A stretch of DNA of 64,000 nucleotides, from assembly GCA_947846985.1 (NCBI GenBank), contig CANTUZ010000025.1, positions 11,964,100 through 12,028,099 of the forward strand. Reading direction: 5' to 3'. The translations under genes and the position numbers were made by a program. Positions 44,546-56,164 of this stretch are shown piece after piece; within the stretch, counting starts at the first letter, position 1; every line of letters begins with the position of its first letter. The DNA comes from Fratercula arctica. Its lineage: Eukaryota > Chordata > Aves > Charadriiformes > Alcidae. The notes under the pieces were generated by a model. It was not told the origin of the DNA, ran no database searches, and saw nothing but the letters and a program-made list of their open reading frames with translations.

Positions 44546-45085
44546 TGTAAAAAGGTCACAAGGCCCTGTGAAACCAGACACTTGGTATAAACAATAAATG
44601 CCTTACTAATGAGTATACCCTTGAAGAAGAACAGAAGACTGATAATAAGGAACATCCCACCACAGAAGGTGCAGAAACCGGCTGAAAACCAGACAGCTCC
44701 TGGACATGGCATAAAGTCAACAAAAATTTGCAGTAACTGGGGGAAAGGTAAAGGTGGCAGTGGGAGATCGCAACCACCAACTCGGAGATGGTGCTGGAGC
44801 ACACGCACCTCAGTTAAAGGACCCTGTAACTTTAAATGAAAGCGAGAGACTGTACTAACCAATAGAAATTATTAAGATAAGGTACTAACCAATAATTATA
44901 ATTAAAGGTGTGTATTTCTGTGTTTTGAACCGTATAAATATTCCTAAGAGCTTTTAGGCCAGTGTGCTAGCTTTGTGGATTACCACCTAGCACCCATCTC
45001 TGCAGAAATTAAATAGATAATACCTCTACTCTGTGTGTATATTGGCGTCTGCACACCAGGTAAATGACCCCACTTCAGGACAACA
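44546..45085 (+). mobile_element. LTR-like sequence with CCAAT and TATA elements
   Basis: Two CCAAT boxes (about 44860 and 44889), a TATAAATA box (44933-44940) and ATTAAA (45008-45013) occur in order, and the segment ends TTCAGGACAACA. This is the layout of a retroviral LTR promoter, and GCACCCATCTCTGCAG near 44990 recalls avian ERVK LTRs. The start at TGTAAAAAGG is tentative and no target duplication was found. Confidence 0.5.
44933..44940 (+). promoter_or_regulatory. TATA box of the LTR-like sequence
   Basis: TATAAATA, about 45-75 bases downstream of two CCAAT motifs. Confidence 0.5.
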
Positions 45086-47643
45086 TTCTCGTATCAGCAA
45101 AATGTTAATTCTCATTATCTGTTTCATCACTATGAGTAGTCACCTCATTGCTAGTTTTCATTTGACTATTTATATATAAATTAAATCCTGATATATTGAG
45201 TTATGTTGTGAGGGGTAATACCTGCTGTTGAATCAGTGGTACAGTTGCAACAGCAGACAAGCTTTCTAGTCTTTAAACCTTCTTTATGTCAGAAACAGAA
45301 GTAGTAAGATGCAACCTAAGATTAGAATCAGAACAATCTTCCTTAGAATTTAATTATATTCATTTACGCTTTTAGAATTTTAGCAGAACTTTGCTTGTAA
45401 ACCTGCAGATGAGTTATGGCAAACTTGAGAGTGAGAGGATGGCCTTGTGGCCACGGACGATGAATAACTGTGCCTATCAGGGATGTGAGGAGTGTTTGCA
45501 CCCTGTGGTGCCCTTAAAAATGACAGTATACATTGTCCTACATATGCAAAGACATTGTGTGGACATGTGACGTAGGACCCCAGAAGGACTGGCAAACTTC
45601 AGGGGCCCAGGTTAGAGCCACTCAAATCTACATTTATAAATTTAATCCTAATTAAACAAGAGGCAGATGAAGACACGGAGCAAGAGCATTTCAGACATTT
45701 CATAAAAATACTTCATGAACATCTCATAAAGCATTTCATATTATAAATGCCTTTTTTGGAACTTTCTATCTCAACAAAACTGTCTGAATTTGAATGTGTC
45801 TGATAACTTCTTTGTGAGTAATGAAGCAAGAATGCCTGTCTTTACCAGGTACCTGCAAAAATGGCTTTCCATGAGCTTCATTGGTCATGATGGAAAAACT
45901 GTATCAGACAAATATTAATCTTATCAGACACGTGCACAATGAAGCAGTGAGATCTTTAACTTAACTTTTTATTAGATGACGTGTCTACAAAGTATGATGC
46001 TTTCAATTCCAGAAGCCAAGCTCTTTTAGTACACTGCAGTAGATGTACTAATTAGCATCCATCACACAGTGAACAAGCAGTTTTTCAGACTAGTTAGCAG
46101 GCAAAGTCCATTTTAGGTTGCTTCTGTTCCCCATCCTGGCTCAGGCACTATTCCTCCCTGCCTGGCCCTACTCTGTGAATACAGACAAGGCGCAAGAGCA
46201 TAAACACTCAAGAATACATTGTGTCCCAAAGAAACAGGAAACTAAATCTTCATAGTTATCACTTTTTTAGCACCAAATGTGTCATGTTCAGTCAGCCTTC
46301 CCGGAAGAGAAATGGGACACATTATGTGATTGTTCTGTGAAATATAAAATGGGATCTTTTATGCATAATTCTGAACTTTCCAACATATGTTAGCAAACTG
46401 AAAGTGCTCTGGTGGGCACTGGGTGTAGGGTAAATATATGGAATTTGGGGAAAAAAAAGCTGCAGCCTATAAATCTGCTTTTTTGTTTCCTCTCCTATGC
46501 AACTTTTAAGAGAATAACCAGCAAGCTTTCAGAAAGTGCTGACAGTTTTTGAAAGGAAAGATCCTTCTGGATGTGGCATGATGAATTGCACAAATGCATA
46601 TGATGGGAATAAAGGATCCTTGGTTTCAATGGGAGTGGAAAGGTTCTGGGATTTAAAAGTCAGATCCTTAGCTGGTGCATGTCAGCCAAAGTCCAATGGC
46701 TTCAATACAGTTATAGTAATTAATGCCAGTCTCTTATCAGCAATTAATGTTAATATTATTTGACAAATACAAGCCACAAAATATTAAAAAAGAAACACAA
46801 AACAAACCCCCATATGCCTCAGATTCTAATATGGGATTAAGATCATGTTTTTCAATGGCCCAGCAGTAACTTTTTGCATTTAAAAACTTCACAGTTCTGA
46901 CAACAGTTTTCACTCTCCTACAGAACTCTTATTACCTTTTTCTACAGTGTTCAGTAGTTTTGTTTTTCATAGGACTGAAGGAACCAGTAGCAGAGATGCA
47001 GGTCTGTTACTCTGAGTGCAATTAATTAAATCAGTATTAATATTTGAGTTTCTTGACTTGATTAGAAAATGCAGTTGCCTTCAAGAGGATAAAATAACCT
47101 CATACAGCTGCAGGTCTCAGGTAAGCTAAACTGAGTCCAAGCAAAGGCAAAGAGAAAATAAGACACACTTTAAGAGAGCAGATGATCAGTCATTAGAGCA
47201 GCCACTTAAAAAAAGGATAATTTTTCAACTAAAAATAACTTATACTTTACATGAATACATAAGTTACTGGACTCAATACAGAAGTGTGTTAAATATTAAT
47301 TACCTGTGATTTACAGAAAGCCAGGCTAATGGTTCTAATGGTCCTTTTGGCTTCAGACTCCATAACGGTGGTCATCTACTTTCTGTCTATATCCAGAAAC
47401 AGCCTTTTTTTTTTCTAAAATTGTTTAACTGAAAGAGGTAAAAACGATTTTATTTTACATATTTTTTTCATCAATATGGAAGTTAAAATCTTAGAAGATT
47501 TCTTGGAAGACATGGAAGACTTCTTTTTATTCATTTCCAAAATGGGGAAAGAAGAGACATCTCATTTTGCAGACTCAAGGTCACACAGTGCAGAAAAAAG
47601 GACAATATAATGGAATCAGTTTCATTCAGTGGCAAGAGGACCT
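45086..47643. other. Intergenic DNA, no feature seen
   Basis: AT-rich with short unrelated open frames only. Confidence 0.4.
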
Positions 47644-48003
47644 TGTCGTGGTATAGCCTCAGACTGTGGACACTCTCTCAAACTTCCCCCCACGGCCATG
47701 GGGTGAGAATCGGAAGAAAAAGGCAAAACTCATGGGTTGAGATAAAGGCAGTTTAACAGAACAGCAAAGGGAACAGGAAAACAATAACAATAACATGCAT
47801 AGAGGAATGTACAAACACGATTACGGTACCACCACTCACCGACCAGACCAAGGACTCCCCAGCCCACTCCAAGCGGGGACTTCCTGCCCCCTCCCCTGGC
47901 CAGCTCCTGGCTATAGACTGGGCATGGCTCACATGGGATGGAATACCTGTGTCCCTGTCAGAGCCCGGGGAGAATTAACCCTATCCCCGCCAGAACCAGG
48001 ACA
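47644..48003 (-). repeat. 3' LTR of provirus copy 2, divergent subfamily
   Basis: 360 bp with TG...CA ends. It shares the R-like block (GGTTGAGATAAAGGCAGTTTA and the following AACAGAACAGCAAAGGGAACA) with the other LTRs. It differs strongly in the first 60 bases (ACTCTCTCAAACTTCCCCCC instead of the CACGTG-containing block) and has extra sequence near 47955-47975. Confidence 0.85.
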
Positions 48004-48021
48004 TTATCCACCCCTTATTCC
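48004..48021 (-). promoter_or_regulatory. Polypurine tract of provirus copy 2
   Basis: The minus strand reads GGAATAAGGGGTGGATAA next to the 3' LTR, as in copy 1. Confidence 0.65.
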
Positions 48022-48543
48022 ACACCATCTACGACAAGCCCAGATCTTACAGGTTCCAATGAATTGCCACCACTTTCCCCTATCTTTTATATATATATAT
48101 ATACACACACACACATATATATATTCATACAGATGTAATTCCTGTAGTCTATGGGCCATCCCTCTAAAATTTCCGTTGAGTTCATTTAATCCATGGCTTT
48201 GGGTTCCATCTGTCAGAACAGTCTCTCAGGGCAGGTGAGATAGTGTGTGGTGCTGACCTGTTGCATGCTGTATTTTCAGAGCTTGTGCTGGTGTGGCTGG
48301 CATACCTGGGGCAGCTCATGCCCACAGTCAATCGTGTGAAGATGTAGATCTTGAGGAAGATGCTGGGCGCCAGCTGCTGAGGTCAGCTCTGATCCCATCA
48401 CCACTTTGCTTTACTCAGTTCTTCATCAAAGTCCATCTGTCCTTAATTTGGGTGATTCTTACTGCAGTACAGCTGATAGCAATTATAGTAACGAGGACAT
48501 ACAGTGACAGTGTTACTTAGCAATCAACAACACACAATTTGAT
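48022..48543 (-). other. 3'UTR of provirus copy 2 with TA/CA microsatellite
   Basis: About 520 bases between the pol stop and the polypurine tract, roughly twice as long as in copy 1. It carries (TA)n(CA)n(TA)n at 48088-48125 and a segment (about 48130-48290) missing from copy 1. Both copies share the block near TCAGCTCTGATCCCATCACC (48384). Confidence 0.8.
48088..48125. repeat. TA/CA compound microsatellite
   Basis: Alternating TA, CA and TA dinucleotides over 38 bases within the 3'UTR of provirus copy 2. Confidence 0.9.
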
Positions 48544-49686
48544 TCATTGGCTATTCTCACCCAAAATCAAGTCCCCATGAGGTACACATTGGACTTCCCC
48601 ATCCTTCTGCATCACCCACCAAGTGCACCCAGGTCCTTGGGCAAAAGCAATCCCACGGATGGGTTTGCCTTTGCCTGAGGCAGGACTAACCCAGACTGTC
48701 TTCCCTAACATATTCTTCATGTGCACTACGGGGACCTTATCCCCTTCTACGGTACGTGCAAGTTTTGACTGGGCAGGGCCAGCCCGATTGGTAGATCCCC
48801 TGGTATTAACTAGCCAGGTAGCCTTTGCTAAATGTGCATCCCAATGTTTTAAGGTCCCATCACCCATTGCTCTCAGTGTAGTTTTTAACAGTCCATTGTA
48901 CCGTTCTATCTTCCCAGAGGCTGGTGCGTGATAGGGGATGTGTTATACCCACTCAATACCATGCTCTTTGGCCCAGGTGTCTATGAGGCTGTTTTGGAAA
49001 TGAGTCCCGTTGTCCGACTCAATTCTCTCTGGGGTACCATGTCGCCACAGGACTTGCTTTTCAAGGCCCAGGATAGTATTCTGGGCAGTGGCATGGGGCA
49101 CAGGGTATGTTTCCAGCCATCCAGTGGTTGCTTCCACCATTGTGAGCACATGGCGCTTGCCTTGACGGGTTTGTGGCAGTGTGATATAATCAATCTGCCA
49201 GGCCTCCCCATATTTATATTTCAGCCATCGTCCTCCATACCAAAGAGGCTTCAAACGCTTGGCTTGCTTGATTGCAGCGCATGTCTCACATTCATGGATG
49301 ACCTGTGCAATAGTGTCCATGGTCAAGTCCACCCCTCGGTCATGAGCCCATCTATATGTTGCATCTCTTCCTTGATGGCCTGAGGTCTCATGGGCCCACC
49401 GAGCTATGAATAGTTCACCCTTATGTTGCCAGTCCAGATCCACCTGAGCCACTTCAATCCTGGCAGCCCGATCCACCTGCTGGTTGTTCTGATGTTCCTC
49501 CGTGGCCCGACTCTTGGGTACATGGGCATCTACGTGGCGTACTTTCACAACCAGATTCGCTATCCGGGCAGCAATATCTTGCCATAGTTCAGCAGCCCAG
49601 ATGGGTTTGCCTCTGCGCTGCCAGTTGCCCTGCTTCCACTGCTGTAACCACCCCCACAGAGCATTTGCCACCATCCATGAATCAGT

Positions 49687-51092
49687 ATCACGGAATCACG
49701 GAATCACAGAATTTTCAGAGTTGGAAGGGACCTCTAGAGATCATCTAGTCCAACTCCCCTGCTAAAGCAGGATTGCCTAGAGCACATTACTCAGGACTGC
49801 ATCCAGGCAGGTCTTGAAAGTCTCCAGAGAAGGGGACTCCACAACCTCCCTGGGCAGCCTGTTCCAGTACTCTGTCACCCTCACCGTAAAGAAGTTTTTC
49901 CTCATATTTGTTCATAAATTCCTATGTTCCAGCTTGTGCCCGTTACCCCTCGTCCTGTTACTGGGAACCACTGAAATGAGTCTGGCTCCATCCTCCTTAA
50001 ACCCACCCTTTAGATACTTGTAAACATTAATAAGGTCTCCCCTCAGCCTTCTCTTCTCCAGGCTGAAGAGTCCCAGCTCTCTCAGCCTTTCCTCATAAGG
50101 GAGATGCTCCAATCCCTCAGTCATCTTTGTTGCCCTATAGTGGACTCTCTCCAGTAGTTCCCTGTCTCTCTTGAAACGGGGAGCCCAGAACTGGACACAG
50201 TATTCCAATTGTGGCCTCACCAGTGCAGAGTAGAGGGGGAGAATGACCTCCCTTGACCTGCTGGCCACACTCTTCCCTATGTAGCCCAGAATTCCGTTGG
50301 CCTTCTTGGTGACAAGGGCACATTGCTGGCTCATGGATAATTTACTGTCTACCAAGACCCCCAGATCCTTTTCTTCAGAACTGCTTTCCAGCAGGTCCAC
50401 CCCTAACCTATACTGGTGCCTGACATTCTTCCTCCCCAGGTGCAGGACCCTACACTTGTCCTTGTTGAACCTCATTAGGTTCATCTCTGCCCAGCTCTAC
50501 AGCCTGTCTAGGTCACGCTGGATGGCAGCACGGCCCTCTGGGGTGTCAGCCACCCCACCCAGTTTGCTATCATCAGCGAACTTGCTGAGGATACACTCTG
50601 TCCCCTCGTCCAGGTCATTGATGAATATGTTAAACAATACTGGTCCAAGTATTGATCCCTGGGGGACACCACTGGTTACAGGCCTCCAACTTGACCCTGC
50701 TCCATTAATCACAACCCTCTGAGTCCTGTCACACAGCCAGCTCTCAATTCACCTCACTGTCCCCTCGTCTAGTCCACGCTTCCTCAGTTTCCTGAGGAGG
50801 ATGTTATGAGAGACAGTGTCAAAAGCCTTGCTGAAGTCAAGGCAGATGACATCTGCTGCTCTGCCCTCATCCAGCCAACCAGTTATAACATCATAGAAGG
50901 CTATGAGGTTGGTCAAACATCATTCACCCGTGCTAAATCCATGCTGACCACTTCCAATAACATTCTGCTCCTTAACGTGCTTGGATATGACATCCAGAAC
51001 TAGTCGCTCCATTACCTTCCCAGGGACGGAGGTGAGACTAACCAGTCCGTAGTTCCCTAGGTCCTCCTTCTTGCCCTTTTTGAAGACTTTAT
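49687..51092 (-). mobile_element. CR1 LINE nested in provirus copy 2
   Basis: CR1 of about 1.4 kb in the same orientation as the provirus. Its 3' tail (ATCACGGAATCACGGAATCACAG on the plus strand) abuts provirus sequence at 49686. The 5' end stops at about 51090 within the RT. The provirus text on both sides is continuous with copy 1 (CATCCATGA.TCAGT / AGAGATAAAGTACTGGCC) apart from about two bases. The CR1 is therefore younger than provirus copy 2. No target duplication is visible. Confidence 0.92.
49912..50980 (-). pseudogene. CR1 ORF2 RT fragment inside copy 2
   Basis: Two frames, 50497-50712 ([29 protein letters not shown]) and 49912-50484 ([16 protein letters not shown] through [12 protein letters not shown] to [16 protein letters not shown]), cover the RT C-terminal region. 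They are separated by a stop near 50490. The upstream RT piece in the chimeric frame 50920-51339 contains [14 protein letters not shown] and [15 protein letters not shown]. Confidence 0.87.
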
Positions 51093-53136
51093 AGAGATAA
51101 AGTACTGGCCATTTTTCTCGCTCGGCAATGTCCAACGCCAGCTGGATGGCTTTCACCTCTGCAAACTGGCTCGATTCACCTTGTCCTTCACTGTCTTCTG
51201 CAACTTGTCGTGTAGGATTCCACACAGCAGCCTTCCACTTTCGATGCTTTCCCACAATCCAGCAGGACCCATCAGTGAACAGGGCATATTGCTTCTCATT
51301 TTTCTGGCAGTTTGTGATATGGTGGGGCCTCCTCCGCATACGTCACCTCCTCCTCTGGTGACATTCCAAAATCCTTGCCCTCCGGCCAGTCCATGATCAC
51401 TTCCAGAATTCCTGGGCGACTGGGGTTTCCCATTCAAGTTCACTGTGTGATCAGTGCAATCCACTTACTCCATGTAGCATCAGTTGCATGATGTGTGGTG
51501 GGGACCCTTTCTTTGAATATCCAACCCAGAACCGGCAGTTCAGGTGCTAAGAGGAGCTGCGCTTCTGTACCAACCACCTCCGAAGCAGCTCCAACCCCTT
51601 CATATGCTGCCAATATCTCCTTTTCTGTTGGAGTGTAGCGGGCTTCGGATCCTCTGTATCCCCGACTCCAAAACCCTAGGGGTCGACCTCGGGTCTCCCC
51701 TGGTGCCTTCTGCCAGAGGCTCCAGGTAGGGCCATTCTCCCCGGCTGTGGTGTAGAGCACATTTTTCACATCTTGTCCTGCCCGGACTGGCCCCAGGGCC
51801 ACTGCATGGACTATTTCCTGTTTGATTTGTTCAAAAGCTTGTCGTTGCTCAGGACCCCATTTAAAATCGTTCTTCTTCCAGGTCACTTGACAGAGAGGGC
51901 TTACAATCAGACTGTAATCCGGGATATGCATCCTCCAAAAACCCACAATGCCTAAGAAAGCTTGTGTTTCCTTTTTACTAGTTGGTGGAGACATAGCTGC
52001 TATTTTGTTGATCACATCCATTGGGATCTGGCGGTGTCCATCTTGCCATTTTATTCCTAAGAACTGGATCTCCTGTGCAGGTCCCTTGGCCTTACTTCGT
52101 TTTATGGCAAAACCAGCTTTCAGAAGGATTCGGACTATTTTATCCCCTTTCTCAAAAACTTCTTCGGCTGTGTTTCCCCATACAATGATGTCATCAATGT
52201 ACTGCAGATGTTCTGGAGCTCCACCCTGTTCCAGTGCAGTCTGGATCAGTCCATGGCAAATGGTGGGGCTGTGTTTCCACCCCTGGGGCAGTCGATTCCA
52301 GGTGTACTGGATGCCCCTCCAAGTGAAAGCAAACTGTGGCCTGCACTCTGCTGCCAAAGGGATTGAGAAAAATGCATTCGCTATATCAATCGTGGCATAC
52401 CACTTGGTTGCCTTGGACTCCACTTCATACTGGAGTTCTAGCATGTCTGGCACAGCAGCACTCAGTGGTGGCGTGACTTCATTCAGGCCACGATAGTCTA
52501 CAGTTAGCCTCCATTCTCCATTGGATTTTCGCACCGGCCATATAGGACTGTTAAAAGGCGAGCGAGTCTTACTGATCACTCCTTGAACCTCTAGTTGACG
52601 AATCAGCTTATGGATGGGCATCAGAGAGTCTCGGTTAGTGCGATATTGCCGCCGATGCACCGTTGTGGTAGCAATCGGCACCTGCTGTTCTTCGACCCTC
52701 AACAACCCCACAACAGAAGAGTCCTCCGAGAGACCAGGCAAGGTGGACAACTGTTTAACTTCCTCCGCCTCCAAGGCAGCTATGCCAAAGGCACACCAGT
52801 ACCCTTTTGGGTCCTTAAAATACCCTCTCTCCTGAGGTAATCTATACCAAGGATGCATGGAGCCTCTGCGCCAGTCACAATGGGATGCTTTTGCCACTCA
52901 TTCCCAGTTAGGCTCACTTCAGCCTCCAATACAGTCAACACTTGGGATCCCCCTGTGACCCCAGAAATACAAATGGGTTCTGCCCCTCTATAGCTTGACG
53001 GTATCAGAGTGCACTGTGCTCCTGTGTCCACTAGAGCCTTATACTCCTGTGGGTCTGATGTGCCAGGCCATTGAATCCACACTGTCCAATAAACCCGGTT
53101 GTCCCTTTCCTCCACCTGGCTGGAGGCAGGGCCCCT

Positions 53137-55005
53137 CTAATACTGGTCATGGTATCCGGTACTCACTTCTTGCAGAAATGACTTGGAGGTTCCTTCAAGA
53201 GGATCAGAAGCAAGATCAGGCCTTATGCTCTGTCTGGGGAACTGCCCACTGGAAACTGGGGCAGCACTTTTCCTGGAGGGATCTCCTTTTGTGGTTGTCC
53301 TTCCTTGCAACTCCTGTACTCGTGTCCGCAGGATCCAAGTAGGTTGTCCATCCCACTTCCTCATGTCCTCTCCATGGTCTCGCAGGTAGAACCACAGGGT
53401 GCCTCGTGGTGTGTACCCTTTGTACTCTCTCTCTTGAGTCGGGAAATGCCTGCTCCTAATAGCTGAGATGCTGGCCCGTACAGGTGGGGAGTAGGACATA
53501 TTCTCTTCAAGTTGCTGGACCTTCCGGGACAGTTTCTCCACAGCTGAGACAAGGGGGGAAGAGAGGCTTTCTTCATATCACCGGAGCCGGCCAGCCACCT
53601 CATCCACGATTGGTCCCTCTTCACCTTTCCATTCCATTACTGCCAGTGAGTTGGCATACGACGATGGTGCACTCTGTACAAACTTCTGCCACATGGCCCT
53701 TGTGCAGTGCACCTCATCAGGGTCCGTGGGTAAGTCTGTATTGTCCAAGTCATAATGAATCATCTCCCGCACAGCTAATTCTCTCAGGTACTGGCTACCT
53801 CTTTCCATGGTGGTCCACTTGCTTGGTTGACATACAACATCTTCACTGAAGGGGTACCTCTCCCTCATGCCTGACAGGAGTCGTTTCCAGAGGCTGAGGG
53901 CTTGGGTCTTCTTTCCAATTGCCTTGTCAATGCTGCCTTCCCTAGACAGGGATCCCAACTGCCTGGCTTCCCTACCCTCTAATTCCAGGCTACTGGCACC
54001 ATTATCCCAACACCGAAGCAGCCAGGTGACAATGTGCTCACCTGAAAGTCGGCTAAAATCTTTTCGCATATCCCGCAGCTCACTCAGGGATAGGGATCGG
54101 GTAATTATCTCTGGTTCTGCCTCTTCCTCCTGTCCTTGTGATGGCCCTGGTTCATCGTCATCTCTTACTAAGCGAACTGATTTCTTTGTGTACTTCTTCT
54201 TTTGTATGGGGGCAACGGATACTGGCACGGGTTGGTTCCCTGGTTCAGCAGCAGTGCCTGCCACAGGGGTTGCGGCAGCCGCAGCGCCTGCCTGTCTGGT
54301 CTCTGTCTCTTTCTTCTGAGGGTGCTGCATAGCACTGAGCAGTGCCTGGTAGACACTAGCCAGGGCCCAGCACAGTGCGGTGAGTTGTGCCTCTCTAGAA
54401 TAGCCACAGCATTTTCCCTTCAGATATTCTACTACTCTATCAGGGTCCTGTAATTGTTCAGGGGTGAAGTCCCAGACCATTGGAGGTGAGAAGTTCTCTA
54501 GGTACCTGCCCATGTTCTCCCACATGCCATGCCACCCTTGACTGTCCAGCCTTGGAGCAGATCTCTGGGTGGTAGTCTTAAATAGTCGTTTAACCCTAAA
54601 CGAGACCTGGACCATATTCAGGAGACATAACACTAGGAACATGCTGATTTGAGCATCCCAAGGATATTCAGAATTCTCAAAAGCTGTCATACCTGACTCA
54701 AAGGAGAAAAGGGAGGCAAAAGAGCTGGGGAAAGTGTCCCCCCCTGTTTCCCCCATAGACTGGGTGTAATTATTAATGAATTCTGAGAGGTGGTGCCCAA
54801 TGTACGGACAGGACAGCAATACCACATAAACACCCCAAAATAACCATCTAACAAGTGATGTTTTCATATCATAAGCTGATATTGCACAGGACAGTAAAAT
54901 GATAATCCTCATCCCCCTCCCAGAAGTAACAAATATCATCACAGGGAGTGCATAAAACACATAGGAATTTACATAACACAGCCATGAGAACAAACTAAGC
55001 AACAT
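53137..55005 (-). pseudogene. gag: Gag of provirus copy 2, nonsense mutation
   Basis: Aligned throughout to copy 1 Gag, with the same ATG position, hydrophobic N-terminus, basic KKKYTKKSVR and capsid-like region. It lacks the Ala/Thr/Pro repeat: only about one related segment at 54250-54290. A CGA codon in VAGRLRRYEE has become TGA at 53578-53580, truncating the protein at 475 residues. The rest stays open to the same amber codon (53137-53139). The mutation is at a CpG. Confidence 0.9.
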
Positions 55006-55084
55006 AGTGACCAGTGACTATTTACCTAACAAATTCATTTTTTTCAACTTCTAGTTGGATTCTGTCATTGTCTCAACCCTTCGA

Positions 55085-55102
55085 GCCCCACGTTGGGCAC
55101 CA
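55085..55102 (-). promoter_or_regulatory. Primer-binding site of copy 2, tRNA-Lys type with one change
   Basis: Plus strand GCCCCACGTTGGGCACCA, differing from the copy 1 site by a single CpG-to-TpG type change. Again 8 nt from the LTR. Confidence 0.85.
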
Positions 55103-55110
55103 AAAAGGAC

Positions 55111-55441
55111 TGTCGTGTTTTGGCCTCAGATGGCAACAAAGAACCACGTGCCACTTGCTCAGCTCTTCCCGGTATGGGAAGGATCAGAAGAAAAAGGCAA
55201 AACTCTTGGGTTGAGACAAAGGCAGTTTAACAGAACAGCAAAGGGAACAAGAAAACAACAACACGGATGGAGGAATATACAAACGCGATTACGGAACCGC
55301 TGCTCCCCGCCGGTCTGGACATTGGACGTGCCAGCCCGCTTCAATCCCGACTGCCTGCCCCCTCCCCTCCTTTTAATCTCAGGGTGGGCGTGGCTCACAT
55401 GGCATGGAATACTTAACCCTGTCCCCGCCGGAACCAGGACA
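55111..55441 (-). repeat. 5' LTR of provirus copy 2
   Basis: 331 bp, TG...CA. It is close to the LTRs of copy 1 (shared CACGTG block, AACTCTTGGGTTGAGACAAAG) but distinct from its own partner at 47644-48003. Confidence 0.88.
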
Positions 55442-55446
55442 CTGAG

Positions 55447-55934
55447 ATTTTGCACTTAGAATAGCTGCAGAAAATGCTGTGGGAGTAGGGAGATCAGAGT
55501 AAGTCTAATTGTCTATAAGGTCCATCCTGTAGTTCAAGTGCTATGTGGGTATGTATTAAGGTTTCAGGAGTCACGGCAAACTGTACCTCTACAAGGCAGT
55601 TATTCTAAACAGTGCTCAACATTAAAATGTGTCATTACTTTTTTTCCCTTAGAAAACCACACAAATCTGAGCAAATTATGTTAAAATAGTGGCAATTGAA
55701 GTTTTTTATTTCACTGTGCAAGTTGGACTCCGCCTGCTTTTGCACAAGGGCTGAACCAGATGGGCACTAAAGAGTGGTAAGTTTGGATAGACACTAGTAA
55801 ATCTGGCATGTCTTCACTTTTGGGAATCTGATTTTTCTATCTAAATAATAATCTTCTAGTTCCAAGCACATGATTATTATTTGATGGTTGTGGGCCTTCC
55901 TGGCAGCTGATATAAGAAGAGTTTGTCATTCAGG
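55447..55934. other. Intergenic DNA, no feature seen
   Basis: No repeat or gene recognised. Confidence 0.4.
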
Positions 55935-56163
55935 ACTTTATCCATCATCTACAAGAAGTACCAGAAGGAGGACCAAGGGAACTACAGGCCTGTCAGTCTT
56001 ACCTCGGTGCCAGGGAAGGTTATGGAGCAGATCATCTTGAGCACCATCACGCGGCATGTACAGGACAACCAGGTGATCAGGCTCAGTCAGCATGGCTTTA
56101 TGACAGGCAGGTCCTGCTTGAAAAACCCGATCTCCTTCTATGACAAGATGACACAATTAGTGG
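55935..56163 (+). mobile_element. CR1 RT fragment, plus strand
   Basis: Encodes the KKYQKEDQGNYRPVSLTSVP segment and SQHGFMTGRSCLKN. It ends in the LVDEGG segment where the neighbour CR1 begins in the opposite direction. Confidence 0.88.
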
Positions 56164-56164
56164 A

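Larger units (their letters stand above)
48544..53136 (-). pseudogene. pol: Pol of provirus copy 2, multiply disrupted
   Basis: Homologous to the copy 1 Pol over its whole length apart from the nested CR1. Breaks seen by comparison: a 2-base insertion near 52828 shifting frame after the protease (the ORF 52780-53115 has DTG; the next piece 51440-52897 holds the RT with YIDDIIVWG); two CGA-to-TGA stops near 51435-51442; a 1-base insertion near 51300; the CR1 insertion between the RNase H ..LYL and ..MVANALWGWL segments; and a tyrosine codon changed to TAA at about 48943-48945 in the integrase, before the catalytic glutamate. The remaining C-terminus continues to the same TGA as in copy 1. The integrase D,D motif is still recognisable. 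It cannot encode functional Pol. Confidence 0.92.
47644..55441 (-). mobile_element. ERVL-type provirus copy 2, decayed, with nested CR1
   Basis: Same family and orientation as the provirus at 22494-28912, 26 kb away, with highly similar internal sequence. Order on the minus strand: 5' LTR (55111-55441), primer-binding site (55085-55102), gag (53137-55005), pol (48544-53136, interrupted by CR1 at 49687-51092), a longer 3'UTR (48022-48543), polypurine tract, 3' LTR (47644-48003). The two LTRs are clearly different from each other, and the flanking pentamers GACCT and CTGAG do not match, so the ends do not derive from one simple insertion. Several inactivating changes are present. Confidence 0.9.

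Noticed and set aside
48088..48125. TA/CA tract as regulatory element
   Set aside because: An ordinary microsatellite inside a proviral 3'UTR.
22494..55441. The two proviruses as a segmental duplication
   Set aside because: Sequences outside the proviruses are unrelated and copy 1 has its own target duplication, so they are separate insertions.
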